From assembly GCF_000425465.1 (NCBI RefSeq), contig NZ_AUDM01000010.1, positions 62,001-126,000 of the forward strand: DNA of 64,000 nt, read 5' to 3'. Position numbers and translations under genes: made by a program. The DNA is from Flavobacterium filum DSM 17961. GTDB lineage: Bacteria > Bacteroidota > Bacteroidia > Flavobacteriales > Flavobacteriaceae. Of this stretch, positions 45,163 to 54,849 are shown one piece after another. Position 1 is the first letter of the stretch, and the number at the start of each line of letters is the position of its first letter. The notes beneath the pieces were generated by a model. It was not told where the DNA came from. It did no database searches and was given only the letters and a program-made list of their open reading frames with translations.

Positions 45163-46806
45163 TTATTTTAAATCAATACTAATTTCTTTTACACCAGTGG
45201 TGGCACATCCTGTTGTGATAACCACTTTTCCTTTTCCGGCTATCAACCATGAATATTCTTCAGATTCATCCGGTTGAAGTGCATTTCGAAGAAAATATTT
45301 TCTACCGGATAACATCGATTGAATGGCATTCAATTTAATCTCAGTTTTCATTCTGGAAATAAAACGGATTTTATCACCAATTTCTGTGTAGGTTGGCAAT
45401 AAACCTTTATTAGCTACTTTTAAAGTAACGCGATAAACATCTCCTTCTAATTTTTCAATTAACGGCTGAGTAGTCTCAATTTTTGGCATTGCACTAACCA
45501 AATCGGTTAAAAATAGTTTATGCTTATTTACTGCTTCATCTAAAAATTGAGCGGGCGGATTATGCATCACAAAAGGTAAAAATCCACCAACTTCCACTTT
45601 TTGATTCGGAAAATCAGGATGTTTAATTTCTGTCCAATTTAAAAACACATTTTTTACTTCATTTCTTTCTGCCCATTTTAAAAATTCAAGTTCTGGAAAA
45701 ACTTCATTCATTTCTCCTTTTTTTGGTTTTTCCACTTTTGGAGCTGTTGAATCTTTTTTCATTTCTTCTTTTGGAATCCACCATCCGGGAGTAGAAAAGC
45801 TGAATCTTCCGGCATGAAAATAAGCAGTTTGGGCAAAATTTCCTTTAGTCATTGGCATTTTTGGTGCATCTTTTAAACCTGCTTTTTGCGAATATATTTT
45901 TGAAACTTGTTCAGCAGCTTTCACATCTTTTTCCATCCAACCTTTAATAATTCTACCCGAAGAAGATTTACTATCAAACTTAGGTGCCTCTGATAAGTTA
46001 TTATGCATGCCAAACGTTATGACACCATAAATTTGTGGATTGAGGTATAAAAAATCTAGCAATGCTTTTGTTTCCGGTTCTGATGCAGCATAATTTCCAG
46101 CTCCTTTTTCAAATGCCGGATAATCAAAAGTAAAATTTTTATCGATGTTAACACCTTCTGAAAAGTCTTCGTTAAATTCACCATCTTTATCATTGTCTTT
46201 TCCTTCTGTAAACAATAGATATTTTCCAATTTGATTTTTACTTTGATCCGCTTTTACCAAAATCCTGTTGTCATCTGCATTTTCAATATAATTTCCGGCT
46301 ACACTTTCCACTCGCATTTGTGAAATATAACCATCACTATTTAAGTCTTCAAATCCGTCTTCACCAAATTCACCGTCTTTGTCATCATCAGTTACCGTTG
46401 CATTTCCGCTTTTTTCAAATTTCAATTTACTGAAATAAGCAGCCGTTGCATCCGGATTTACGGAAGGAACAAAATAAAGCGTTTTTTCCTCCAAAACTTT
46501 AGAAAATGCATTATCAGTCAACAATTGTTCCATCAATTTTATCGACATCAATGTACCAGACTGATGCTTACCATCAATTCCGGCTGTAATTAATAAAGAA
46601 GGTTTAGTTTTTTCGCTTGAAGACAATGTAATCAACCAAATATCTTTACCTCCACTACTTTTGCCAATGGATTTGACTTTACAGTTTTTGTGTTTACTTT
46701 CTAAATCTTTTACCTTTTTAGAAAGACTTTCATACGAATAATAGTCACTTTGTGCTTGCATTATTCCAACACAAAACAGTGAAAAGAGTAATAATTTTAA
46801 TTTCAT
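45163..46806 (-). CDS. M14-like protein with altered active site
   Basis: The product is 547 residues with a signal peptide ending near GIMQAQ. It has the same layout as its neighbour, with acidic loops (DDDKDGEFGEDGFEDLNSDG about 140-159 and DNDKDGEFNED about 204-214) and a C-terminal beta domain. At the zinc site, however, the HxxE motif reads D78-G-K-H81 in AGIDGKHQSG; H268 (FGMHNN) is kept. The base Glu position reads FSFSTPGW. It is therefore probably not a standard carboxypeptidase; it may be a pseudo-enzyme partner of the downstream one or use a different metal arrangement. Confidence 0.82.
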   Translation of the reverse strand: MKLKLLLFSLFCVGIMQAQSDYYSYESLSKKVKDLESKHKNCKVKSIGKSSGGKDIWLITLSSSEKTKPSLLITAGIDGKHQSGTLMSIKLMEQLLTDNAFSKVLEEKTLYFVPSVNPDATAAYFSKLKFEKSGNATVTDDDKDGEFGEDGFEDLNSDGYISQMRVESVAGNYIENADDNRILVKADQSKNQIGKYLLFTEGKDNDKDGEFNEDFSEGVNIDKNFTFDYPAFEKGAGNYAASEPETKALLDFLYLNPQIYGVITFGMHNNLSEAPKFDSKSSSGRIIKGWMEKDVKAAEQVSKIYSQKAGLKDAPKMPMTKGNFAQTAYFHAGRFSFSTPGWWIPKEEMKKDSTAPKVEKPKKGEMNEVFPELEFLKWAERNEVKNVFLNWTEIKHPDFPNQKVEVGGFLPFVMHNPPAQFLDEAVNKHKLFLTDLVSAMPKIETTQPLIEKLEGDVYRVTLKVANKGLLPTYTEIGDKIRFISRMKTEIKLNAIQSMLSGRKYFLRNALQPDESEEYSWLIAGKGKVVITTGCATTGVKEISIDLK

Positions 46807-46934
46807 AAATGGTATTTTAATTTAAAACGTGAAAATAATGGATTAAATATTCAATTTTGTTAATTTTAATCTAATGTTTTAAAATGTTGTTTTTGAAAGT
46901 TATTAATTACTAATTTTACTCAAAACAACACATC

Positions 46935-47351
46935 ATGCAAATTCTACTTTTGAATGGCCCTAATTTGAACTTATTAGGCAAACGCGAACCCGATATTTAT
47001 GGGAAGGAAGATTTTGAAACTTTTTTTGATTCATTGAAAAATAAATATCCACAAGTAAATCTTCACTATTTTCAAAGTAATATTGAAGGTGAAATCATCA
47101 ACAAAATTCAAGAAGTTGGTTTTCATTATGATGGTATTATTTTGAATGCTGCGGCCTATACACATACTTCTATAGGAATTGGCGATGCTATAAAAGCGAT
47201 TACCACTCCGGTTATTGAAGTACATATCTCGAATACATTTAGCAGAGAATCTTTTCGACATCAATCTTATATTGCTCCCAATGCAGCCGGAATCATTGTT
47301 GGTTTTGGTTTAAAAAGTTATGAATTAGCCTTACTTTCTTTCTTAAAATAA
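46935..47351 (+). CDS. aroQ: 3-dehydroquinate dehydratase, type II
   Basis: The product is 138 residues, slightly shorter than the usual 145-150. MQILLLNGPNLNLLGKREPDIYG is the family start, with the catalytic Arg/Tyr loop; NAAAYTHTSIGIGDAI and VEVHISN-type sequence (IEVHISNTFSRESFRHQSYI) with the catalytic His follow. It is the third step of the shikimate pathway, forming dehydroshikimate in the cytoplasm. The next gene follows after 6 bp. Confidence 0.93.
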   Translation: MQILLLNGPNLNLLGKREPDIYGKEDFETFFDSLKNKYPQVNLHYFQSNIEGEIINKIQEVGFHYDGIILNAAAYTHTSIGIGDAIKAITTPVIEVHISNTFSRESFRHQSYIAPNAAGIIVGFGLKSYELALLSFLK

Positions 47352-47357
47352 AAACCA

Positions 47358-49835
47358 ATGAAATCTATTTTTACCTTTATTTTTATCTTTTTCAATCTTA
47401 TTTCTAATGCTCAAGTAAAAGGAATTGTTTCCGATGAAAACGGAAATCCTTTGCCATATGTTAATATTTATATCGAAAATACCTATATCGGCACTACTTC
47501 AAATGAAAAAGGTCAATATGAATTACAAGTGCAAAATAAAGAACAAGTGACCGTGATATTTCAATATTTGGGATATAAAACGCAAAAACAAATTTTAAAC
47601 ATCACACAATTCCCTTACTTTTTGGATGTTAAACTTAAAGAAGAAAACTATTCTCTACAAGAAGTTGTCATCAGTTCAAAAGAAAATCCTGCCATACCCA
47701 TTATTCGAAAAGCAATTGCAGCCAAAACTGTAAACTCTGATAAAACAGGAAAATTTACAGCTGATTTTTATTCGAAAGGGATTTTTAAATTAAAAAATGC
47801 TCCAAAGAAAATTCTCGGTCAAGAAATTGGCGATATGGATGGTGCGTTAGATTCAACCGGTTCCGGAATAATTTACCTTTCGGAAACGGTTTCAAAAATT
47901 ACTTATGAGAAACCTAACAACTTAAAAGAGAAAATAATTGCCTCTAAAATCAGTGGAAACAATAATGGTTTTAGTTACAATACAGCTCAAGGCACACGAT
48001 TTGACTTTTATGACAACGTTGTTGAATTGGGAACAAACATGATTTCTCCTATTGCTGACAACGCTTTTAGTTATTATAAATACACGCTAGAAGGAACTTT
48101 TTATGACGAACACAATCAATTGATTAATAAAATAAAAGTTACACCGAGAAGAGATGTAGAACCTGTTTTTGAAGGTTATATTTTTATTGTTGAAGATTCT
48201 TGGGCGATTTATGGTATTGATTTACAAACAAAAGGATACCGAATGAAGCAGGAATTTGTAAACACAATGTCGGTTACTCAAAACTTTAGTTATAATCCAA
48301 TTTCAAAAATATGGGCAAAAAACGTTCAGGGTTTACAATTTGATGCAGGTGCTTTTGGTATCGTCTTTTCAGGAAAATTTACTTACGTTTTTAGTAATTA
48401 TGAGTTTAAAGAGAGTTTTGAAAAGAAAACATTCACAAGTGAAATCTTAAGTTTTGAAGACCAAGCCAATAAGAAAGATACCAGTTATTGGAATACCATG
48501 CGTCCGGTTCCATTAACAGATGAAGAATCAATTGATTATCTGAAAAAAGACAGTATTCAAACATTACGAAAATCTAAACCCTATTTGGATTCTATTGACC
48601 GGAAAAACAATAAATTCAAGATTTTGAAAGCCTTAACAGGATATAGTTATCAAAATTCAGAAAAAAATTGGAGAATTAGCTATGATGGAATTTTAAAATC
48701 AATTTATTTTAATACCGTTCAAGGTTGGAATGTTACATCCAACATAACCTATACCAAGAGAAATGAAGATGAACGCACGTTTACCTCTTTTGGCACAAGA
48801 TTAAATTATGGATTTGCAGAAGAGAAATTCAGAGCTACTGCCTTTTATACCACACGCTTAAATGCTAAAAACTTCAGTACACTATCATTCAGAGGAGGAA
48901 GTCAGGCTGTTCAGTTTAATCAAAATCAACCTATAAGTGCTCTTTTAAACAGTGTTGCTACCTTGTTTTTTAAAGAGAATTACATGAAATTATTCGAAAA
49001 GAATTTTATCAATGCCTCTTATAGTCAAGAAGTAGTAAACGGTTTTTATACTTCCGTTGCACTAGAATATGCTGAACGTAAACCATTATTTGACCAAACC
49101 GATTATACTTTAATTAAAAACAAAAAAGCCTATTTATCAAATAATCCACTTGATCCTACCGATTTTGATAATTCAGCGATTGAAAAACACAATTTGGTAA
49201 AATTTAACCTCAATACGCGTTTCAATTTTGGTCAAAAATACCTATCCCGACCGGATGGAAAAATTCCGGTTTCCGATGATGCATATCCAACACTTTATTT
49301 AGGATATGAAAAAGGGTTCGCAGGAAATGAATCTAACTATAATTATGATTTTGTTGCCGGAAGAATTTTCTATGAGCGTTCCCTTTCCAATAAAGGAAAT
49401 ATAGCCCTGAATGTAAAAGGTGGTACGTTTTTCAATGCCGATGATATTTCATTTGTAGATTACAGACATTTTAATGGCAACCAAATCAATGTGAGTACTG
49501 ATAATCGTTATGTAAATCAATTTCTTCAACTACCTTATTACGCTTATAGCACCAATAAAAGTTATATGGAAACGCATATTGAATACGATACTGAAGGATA
49601 TATTATGAATAAAATTCCGTTGTTGAACAAATTAAAATCAACGTTGATTTTGGGTTATCATCAACTAGCCATTCCCGATGTTAGACCGTATCAGGAGTTT
49701 AGTGTTGGATTAGACAAATTAGGTTTTGGAAAATTCAAATTGCTTCGTTTAGATTATGTTCGTTCGTATAGCGGAAGCAGTTATGTTGGCGATGGATTTA
49801 TGTTTGGTATGCAATTTTTAAGCGTTTTAGAATAA
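47358..49835 (+). CDS. DUF5686 / carboxypeptidase-regulatory-like outer-membrane protein
   Basis: The product is 825 residues with signal peptide ending at SNAQ. CarboxypepD_reg comes first (VKGIVSDENGNPLPYVNIYI ... TSNEKGQYELQV, about 20-105). A DUF5686 region (IIRKAIAAKTVNSD ... VTPRRDVEPVFEGYIFIVEDSWAIYGIDL) follows and then a long beta-barrel-like portion with many aromatic strand ends, ending DGFMFGMQFLSVLE. No TonB plug is seen, so it is not a standard receptor. The function is unknown; it should reside in the outer membrane. Confidence 0.85.
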   Translation: MKSIFTFIFIFFNLISNAQVKGIVSDENGNPLPYVNIYIENTYIGTTSNEKGQYELQVQNKEQVTVIFQYLGYKTQKQILNITQFPYFLDVKLKEENYSLQEVVISSKENPAIPIIRKAIAAKTVNSDKTGKFTADFYSKGIFKLKNAPKKILGQEIGDMDGALDSTGSGIIYLSETVSKITYEKPNNLKEKIIASKISGNNNGFSYNTAQGTRFDFYDNVVELGTNMISPIADNAFSYYKYTLEGTFYDEHNQLINKIKVTPRRDVEPVFEGYIFIVEDSWAIYGIDLQTKGYRMKQEFVNTMSVTQNFSYNPISKIWAKNVQGLQFDAGAFGIVFSGKFTYVFSNYEFKESFEKKTFTSEILSFEDQANKKDTSYWNTMRPVPLTDEESIDYLKKDSIQTLRKSKPYLDSIDRKNNKFKILKALTGYSYQNSEKNWRISYDGILKSIYFNTVQGWNVTSNITYTKRNEDERTFTSFGTRLNYGFAEEKFRATAFYTTRLNAKNFSTLSFRGGSQAVQFNQNQPISALLNSVATLFFKENYMKLFEKNFINASYSQEVVNGFYTSVALEYAERKPLFDQTDYTLIKNKKAYLSNNPLDPTDFDNSAIEKHNLVKFNLNTRFNFGQKYLSRPDGKIPVSDDAYPTLYLGYEKGFAGNESNYNYDFVAGRIFYERSLSNKGNIALNVKGGTFFNADDISFVDYRHFNGNQINVSTDNRYVNQFLQLPYYAYSTNKSYMETHIEYDTEGYIMNKIPLLNKLKSTLILGYHQLAIPDVRPYQEFSVGLDKLGFGKFKLLRLDYVRSYSGSSYVGDGFMFGMQFLSVLE

Positions 49836-49851
49836 CCCTTTTCCCTATACA

Positions 49852-49893
49852 AAAATGCCCCAAACAGTTAAATACTATTTGGGGCATTTTTTT
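49852..49893. terminator. Bidirectional terminator
   Basis: The 13-base stem aaaatgccccaaa / tttggggcatttt is followed by T on one side and preceded by A on the other, between the DUF5686 gene and murA (convergent). Confidence 0.93.
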
Positions 49894-49906
49894 ATTTCTT
49901 TATGAT

Positions 49907-51217
49907 TTACACACGAACAATTTGAGCACCAATTGCTCTTAAACGTTCGTCAATTTTTTCATATCCTCTATCAATTTGTTCAATGTTTTGAATAGTACTG
50001 GTTCCTTTTGCAGATAATGCCGCAATCAACAAGGAAATTCCGGCACGAATATCCGGCGATGACATTGTTGTAGCTTTCAACTGAGATTGGAAATTATGAC
50101 CAATTACGATTGCTCTATGCGGATCACACAAGATAATTTTGGCTCCCATGTCAATCAATTTATCAACAAAGAACAAGCGGCTTTCAAACATTTTTTGATG
50201 AATCAACACCTCGCCTTTTGCTTGAGTAGCAACTACTAATACAATACTCAATAAATCAGGTGTAAATCCCGGCCAAGGAGCATCTGCAATGGTTAAAATA
50301 GAACCATCAATATCTTTTTTAATTTCATATCCATCTTTGTGCTCAGGAATATAAATATCATCACCTTTTCTTTCAATGGTAATGCCTAATTTTCTAAACA
50401 CATTCGGAATAACACCAAGATTATCCCAACTCACATTCTTAATTGTAATTTCACTTCTAGTCATGGCTGCTAATCCAATCCAGCTTCCAATTTCAATCAT
50501 ATCTGGAAGAATGCGATGTGTGCAACCACCCAAACTTTCTACTCCCTCAATTGTAAGCAAATTAGAACCTACTCCGGTGATTTTGGCACCCATTGAGTTT
50601 AACATTTTACACAATTGTTGCAAGTAAGGTTCACAAGCAGCATTATAGATGGTGGTTACTCCTTCTGCTAATACGGCAGCCATTACAATATTGGCTGTTC
50701 CGGTAACGGAAGCTTCATCCAGTAACATGTATGTTCCTTTTAATCTTCCTTCATTTTCAACACCGTAAAAATGGTCTTCGCGATTATATCTGAATTTTGC
50801 ACCAAGATTGATAAACCCTTCAAAGTGCGTATCTAAACGTCTTCTTCCGATTTTATCGCCACCCGGTTTTGGAATATAACCTCTTCCAAATCTGGCTAAT
50901 AAAGGGCCAACAATCATGATAGAACCTCGCAAAGAACCACCTTCTTTTTTGAAAGCTTCTGTTTCTAAATAACCAACATTCACTTCATCAGCTTGAAAAG
51001 TAATGGAGCCTGGCCCGTTCTTTTGCATTTTCACACCTAAATTACCCAACAGCGTAATTAACTTATTCACATCTATAATATCCGGAATATTGTTGATGGT
51101 TACTTTTTCAGCTGTTAATAAAACGGTACAAAGGATTTGAAGAGCTTCATTTTTTGCTCCTTGCGGATGTATTTCACCTTTTAAACGATGACCACCTTCT
51201 ATTTTAAATGTTCCCAT
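49907..51217 (-). CDS. murA: UDP-N-acetylglucosamine 1-carboxyvinyltransferase
   Basis: The product is 436 residues. MurA features: GAKNEALQILCTVLLTAEKVTI at the N-terminus, the loop KPGGDKIGRRRLDTHFEGF, and the late segment DIRAGISLLIAALSAKGTSTIQN. The residue that attacks phosphoenolpyruvate, Cys115 in E. coli, is replaced by Asp121 here (PGGDKIG), as in the natural variants known from Chlamydia and mycobacteria. It makes the first committed peptidoglycan precursor. It is last in the leftward DUF493-DUF4290-murA unit, 10 bp after DUF4290. Confidence 0.95.
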   Translation of the reverse strand: MGTFKIEGGHRLKGEIHPQGAKNEALQILCTVLLTAEKVTINNIPDIIDVNKLITLLGNLGVKMQKNGPGSITFQADEVNVGYLETEAFKKEGGSLRGSIMIVGPLLARFGRGYIPKPGGDKIGRRRLDTHFEGFINLGAKFRYNREDHFYGVENEGRLKGTYMLLDEASVTGTANIVMAAVLAEGVTTIYNAACEPYLQQLCKMLNSMGAKITGVGSNLLTIEGVESLGGCTHRILPDMIEIGSWIGLAAMTRSEITIKNVSWDNLGVIPNVFRKLGITIERKGDDIYIPEHKDGYEIKKDIDGSILTIADAPWPGFTPDLLSIVLVVATQAKGEVLIHQKMFESRLFFVDKLIDMGAKIILCDPHRAIVIGHNFQSQLKATTMSSPDIRAGISLLIAALSAKGTSTIQNIEQIDRGYEKIDERLRAIGAQIVRV

Positions 51218-51227
51218 GAAAATCTAA

Positions 51228-51932
51228 CTATTGCTTTTGATTGTTGTTTTTAAATGCTTTCGGGTTATTTTTATTTTTCTTTATTAAAATCTTTTTATTG
51301 TTTTGAGGAAGATTTTTATTAGAAACTTTTTTGTTAGTTCGCATCAAATCAGTTGTATTTGATAACTCTTCACTGCTTTGATGTAAATCAATTTTTCCGT
51401 TAGATAATTCCAATAAATGGTCAAAAATAGCTTTGTCGTCAACAGTATCTTTGTTCCAACTCAAATATGATTTTTTCATGTGATTGGCAATTACCTTGAT
51501 CAATGCACTTTTCATTTCGCCCTCTTCCCATTTATTAGCCACATCAATCATGTATTTGATATTATTGCCATAAAAACGGTATTTCGGGTTTTTCTGTGGA
51601 TATTCTAAACGTTCCGGTTTTAGATTGATAACTTCTCGTGTAGGAATTGGATATGGACTATCAACATCTAATTTAAAATCAGACATGATAAACAATTGAT
51701 CCCACAATTTATGTTGAAAATCCAACACATCTCTCAGGTGCGGATTTAAACTTCCCATCACTTTGATGATGTATTTTGCCGCTTTATTCCGCTCTTCCCT
51801 ATCTTCAATAACGGTGGCTTGATCAATTAATTTTTGCAAATGACGACCATATTCCGGTATCATTAAATGAGGTCGCTCTGCGTTATATTCTAAAAGATGC
51901 ACAACTTGATGTGCTTTTTCGCTTTGATTCAT
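51228..51932 (-). CDS. DUF4290 protein
   Basis: The product is 234 residues, soluble, alpha-helical in the first 180 (VHLLEYNAERPHLMIPEYGRHLQKLIDQA is the DUF4290 start). A very basic, Lys/Asn-rich disordered tail follows from about residue 205 (NKKILIKKNKNNPKAFKNN). The function is unknown, but it is restricted to Bacteroidetes as far as I know. It is always noted near murA in the genomes I recall; here it lies 10 bp before murA and 8 bp after the DUF493 gene. Confidence 0.85.
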   Translation of the reverse strand: MNQSEKAHQVVHLLEYNAERPHLMIPEYGRHLQKLIDQATVIEDREERNKAAKYIIKVMGSLNPHLRDVLDFQHKLWDQLFIMSDFKLDVDSPYPIPTREVINLKPERLEYPQKNPKYRFYGNNIKYMIDVANKWEEGEMKSALIKVIANHMKKSYLSWNKDTVDDKAIFDHLLELSNGKIDLHQSSEELSNTTDLMRTNKKVSNKNLPQNNKKILIKKNKNNPKAFKNNNQKQ

Positions 51933-51940
51933 TTGTTGCT

Positions 51941-52225
51941 TTATAAAGAAATTATTCCTTCAATAGTAGAAACTTCTAAGTATTTTTCAACTACGTGTTC
52001 CGGACTTTGCATGGGTACATTTACAGAAACACTTGTAAATTTACCGGTTTTTGATTGCGTTGTATTGATTACTGCACCCATGTTATCAAATGCATTTTCA
52101 ACGGCTATTATTTTTGATTGATCGGTTGGCACAATAAATTTATATAAATATAAGGTCGGCCAAGACGAAGTTGTTCTTAATTCCTCTTTTAACCTTTCGT
52201 AAAATTCTTCTGTTTTTTTATCCAT
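51941..52225 (-). CDS. DUF493 family protein
   Basis: The product is 94 residues. It fits the DUF493 (YbeD-like) ferredoxin-like fold: FYERLKEELRTTSSWPTLYLYKFIVP, then the middle NAFDNMGAVINTTQSKTGKFTSVSVNV and the final helix. E. coli YbeD is linked to the lipoyl pathway, but its role is uncertain. A TATATTTG element at 52250-52243 on the minus strand probably drives the three-gene unit ending in murA. Confidence 0.85.
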   Translation of the reverse strand: MDKKTEEFYERLKEELRTTSSWPTLYLYKFIVPTDQSKIIAVENAFDNMGAVINTTQSKTGKFTSVSVNVPMQSPEHVVEKYLEVSTIEGIISL

Positions 52226-52247
52226 GCTTAAATTATTACACGCAAAT

Positions 52248-52296
52248 ATACAGCATTGATTTTGAATTTCGATTTTCTTCGGGTCGCATGCTGTAT
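52248..52296. promoter_or_regulatory. Inverted repeat atacagcat...atgctgtat in divergent promoter region
   Basis: Nine-base complementary arms (52248-52256 and 52288-52296) lie 31 bases apart, overlapping the upstream edge of the DUF493 -7 element, between two divergent genes. It could be an operator; chance is possible at this length. Confidence 0.35.
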
Positions 52297-52411
52297 TTTT
52301 ATCAACTTTTTATGTATTTAAGCAAAATTTGTTCCCAAAAAGGTTTAAAATGTATGACTCACTTGTTTTTGAAACAATATATTCTCAATTTTACCCCTTT
52401 ATTTTACAAAA

Positions 52412-52945
52412 GTGAACAAGCAAATTATTGTTATAACGGGCGGACCCGGAACCGGAAAAACAACTTTAATAGAAGGATTGATTAAAACCGGATATAATTG
52501 TATGCCTGAAATTTCAAGAGAAATTATAAACGAGGCCCGAAAACAAGGTATTGAACAGCTTTTTTTAGAAAAACCTTTGTTGTTTAGCGAATTACTTCTG
52601 GAAGGAAGAAAAAAACAATTTCATAACGCCTCTCAACATGAAAATAATATTGTTTTTTTAGATCGAGGCATTCCTGACATTTTGGCTTACATGCATTATA
52701 TTGGCGACAGTTATCCTGCATTTTTTGATGAAGCCTGCAAAGAAAATACGTATTCAAAAGTTTTTATTTTGCCACCATGGAAAGCTATTTATATGTCTGA
52801 TGAACATCGATATGAAAATTTTGAACAAGCCAAATTAATCTATTCGCATCTTAAAGAAACCTACGAACATTATGGTTATGAGCTGATTGAAGTGCCAATG
52901 GATACCGTTGAAAACAGAATTCAATTTATTTTAGACGCATTGTAA
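52412..52945 (+). CDS. AAA-type P-loop NTPase with GTG start
   Basis: The product is 177 residues starting at GTG 52412; the next in-frame ATG would cut off Walker A, so GTG is the start. Walker A is GGPGTGKTT. LDRGIPDILAYMHY (DRG motif) and the late HRYENFEQAKLIYSHLKETY with ELIEVPMDTVENRIQFIL are typical of the AAA_28 family (kinase-like NTPases, including predicted nucleotide-metabolism enzymes). The substrate is unknown. recQ follows after 8 bp and then fmt, so it is probably the first gene of that operon. Confidence 0.8.
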   Translation: MNKQIIVITGGPGTGKTTLIEGLIKTGYNCMPEISREIINEARKQGIEQLFLEKPLLFSELLLEGRKKQFHNASQHENNIVFLDRGIPDILAYMHYIGDSYPAFFDEACKENTYSKVFILPPWKAIYMSDEHRYENFEQAKLIYSHLKETYEHYGYELIEVPMDTVENRIQFILDAL

Positions 52946-52953
52946 ATTCAAGA

Positions 52954-54849
52954 ATGCAAAAACCGGAAGAAATACTAAAAAAATATTGGGGATATTCTTC
53001 TTTTCGAGAACCGCAATTAGACATCATTCAATCGGTTTTGGATGGAAAAGATACTATTGGTTTGTTGCCTACCGGTGGCGGTAAATCGGTATGTTTTCAA
53101 GTTCCGGCGATGATGAACGATGGAATTTGTTTGGTTATTTCTCCTTTGGTTGCTTTAATGAAAGACCAGGTTGACCAATTAAAAAAAAGAGACATCAAAG
53201 CGGTGGCGTTAACGGGTGGAATTTCTGTTGATGATATTACCACTTTGTTTGACAACTGTTTGTATGGCAATTATAAATTCTTGTATCTCTCACCTGAAAG
53301 ACTTGAACAAGATTGGATTATTGAGAAAATAAAGAATCTTCCTGTCAATCTCATCGCAATTGATGAAGCACATTGTATCTCGCAATGGGGCCACGATTTT
53401 AGACCTTCCTATTTAAAGGTAAATGTATTGAAACAACATTTTCCGGGAGTTCCATTTTTAGCCTTGACAGCAACGGCAACCCAGCGAGTGAAACAGGATA
53501 TTATTGAACAATTAAATCTAGAAAAACCTCAACTTTTCCAAAAATCGTTTGCTCGAGAAAATTTAAGTTATCACGTTATTCCTTCGGAAGATAAATTATA
53601 TCAAATTACGCAGATTTTAAATCGGCAACCTGAACCTTCAATTATCTATGTCCGCAATCGAAAAAACTGTGTTGAAATTGCAGAACAACTTTCCAAACTA
53701 GGATTTAAAGCTAATTTTTATCATGGTGGATTAACCATGCGGGAAAAAACCAAAAATATGGAAGATTGGATGACTGAAAAAACACCAATTATGGTCGCCA
53801 CCAATGCTTTTGGAATGGGAATTGACAAAGCAAATGTTCGAACAGTTATTCATTTTCAACTTCCCGATAATTTAGAAAACTATTATCAAGAAGCCGGAAG
53901 AGCCGGAAGAAATGGTGAAATGGCTCAAGCAATCTTATTGTTAGGACCCAACGACTGTAACCAAGTTCAATCACAATTGAACAATAGTTTGCCGGACAAA
54001 GAATATTTGAAATCGGTTTTTACTAAATTGTGTAATTACTTTCAAATTGCCTATGGAGAAGGAATTGATGATGAATTTTCATTTAACCTGAATCATTTTT
54101 GCATTCAATATCAGTTGCCCGTTGTAAAAACATACAACGCATTAATTTTTTTAAACAATCAAGGAATCATTCATTTTAGTCAAGAGTTTTCTGAAAAAGT
54201 CTTGCTTCAATTTATCATCGAAAGTAAAGAAGTCATTCGCTATATTAGTTTGCATCGCCATCAAGAGGAAATTATTTTAACGATTTTACGAACCTATTCC
54301 GGTATTTACGATACCACAACTGCCATTAACGTTTCTTTGATTGCAAAAAAATCAGGTGTTTCGGAATCAGATGTAGAAGATGTATTATCGCAATTACATC
54401 AAAAAGGAATTGTTTCCTATGCCGCAAAAAGCAATGATTCTAAAATTACCTTTTTAGAAGTAAGAGAAGACGACAGAACATTGAGCAGAACATTTAAATA
54501 TTTAACTTCACAAAACGAATTAAAAACAGCACAGTTATCAAGTGTGATTAACTATGTTTCTGATACCAAAACGTGTAAAAGTGTCTTACTTTTGCAGTAC
54601 TTTGGTGAAAAAAATGTGAAAAATTGCGGACATTGTTCTTCTTGCAAATCATCCAAAGCCCTTACGTCTGAAAATGATAAATTGAAAGATAAAATTATAT
54701 ATCTGTTAACAGAAAGAGAACTAAGCTCAAGAGAATTACAACAAATTGTTTTAGCAGAAGACGAACCTTTACTTCAAGCCATCAGAGAACTTTTAGACGA
54801 ACAAAAAATTATAGTATTACCCAACAATAAATTTAAATCAAAACAATAA
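52954..54849 (+). CDS. recQ: ATP-dependent DNA helicase RecQ
   Basis: The product is 631 residues. Motif I GLLPTGGGKSVCF, motif II DEAHCISQWGHDFRPSY, motif III LTATATQRV and motif VI YYQEAGRAGRNGE are all present. The RQC zinc site reads CKSVLLLQYFGEKNVKNCGHCSSC in part (Cys at four positions, about 565-590). The C-terminus (LSSRELQQIVLAEDEPLLQAIRELL) is a short winged-helix-like region; a separate HRDC domain is not seen. It unwinds DNA 3' to 5' in recombination. Its stop overlaps the fmt start by one base. Confidence 0.92.
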   Translation: MQKPEEILKKYWGYSSFREPQLDIIQSVLDGKDTIGLLPTGGGKSVCFQVPAMMNDGICLVISPLVALMKDQVDQLKKRDIKAVALTGGISVDDITTLFDNCLYGNYKFLYLSPERLEQDWIIEKIKNLPVNLIAIDEAHCISQWGHDFRPSYLKVNVLKQHFPGVPFLALTATATQRVKQDIIEQLNLEKPQLFQKSFARENLSYHVIPSEDKLYQITQILNRQPEPSIIYVRNRKNCVEIAEQLSKLGFKANFYHGGLTMREKTKNMEDWMTEKTPIMVATNAFGMGIDKANVRTVIHFQLPDNLENYYQEAGRAGRNGEMAQAILLLGPNDCNQVQSQLNNSLPDKEYLKSVFTKLCNYFQIAYGEGIDDEFSFNLNHFCIQYQLPVVKTYNALIFLNNQGIIHFSQEFSEKVLLQFIIESKEVIRYISLHRHQEEIILTILRTYSGIYDTTTAINVSLIAKKSGVSESDVEDVLSQLHQKGIVSYAAKSNDSKITFLEVREDDRTLSRTFKYLTSQNELKTAQLSSVINYVSDTKTCKSVLLLQYFGEKNVKNCGHCSSCKSSKALTSENDKLKDKIIYLLTERELSSRELQQIVLAEDEPLLQAIRELLDEQKIIVLPNNKFKSKQ

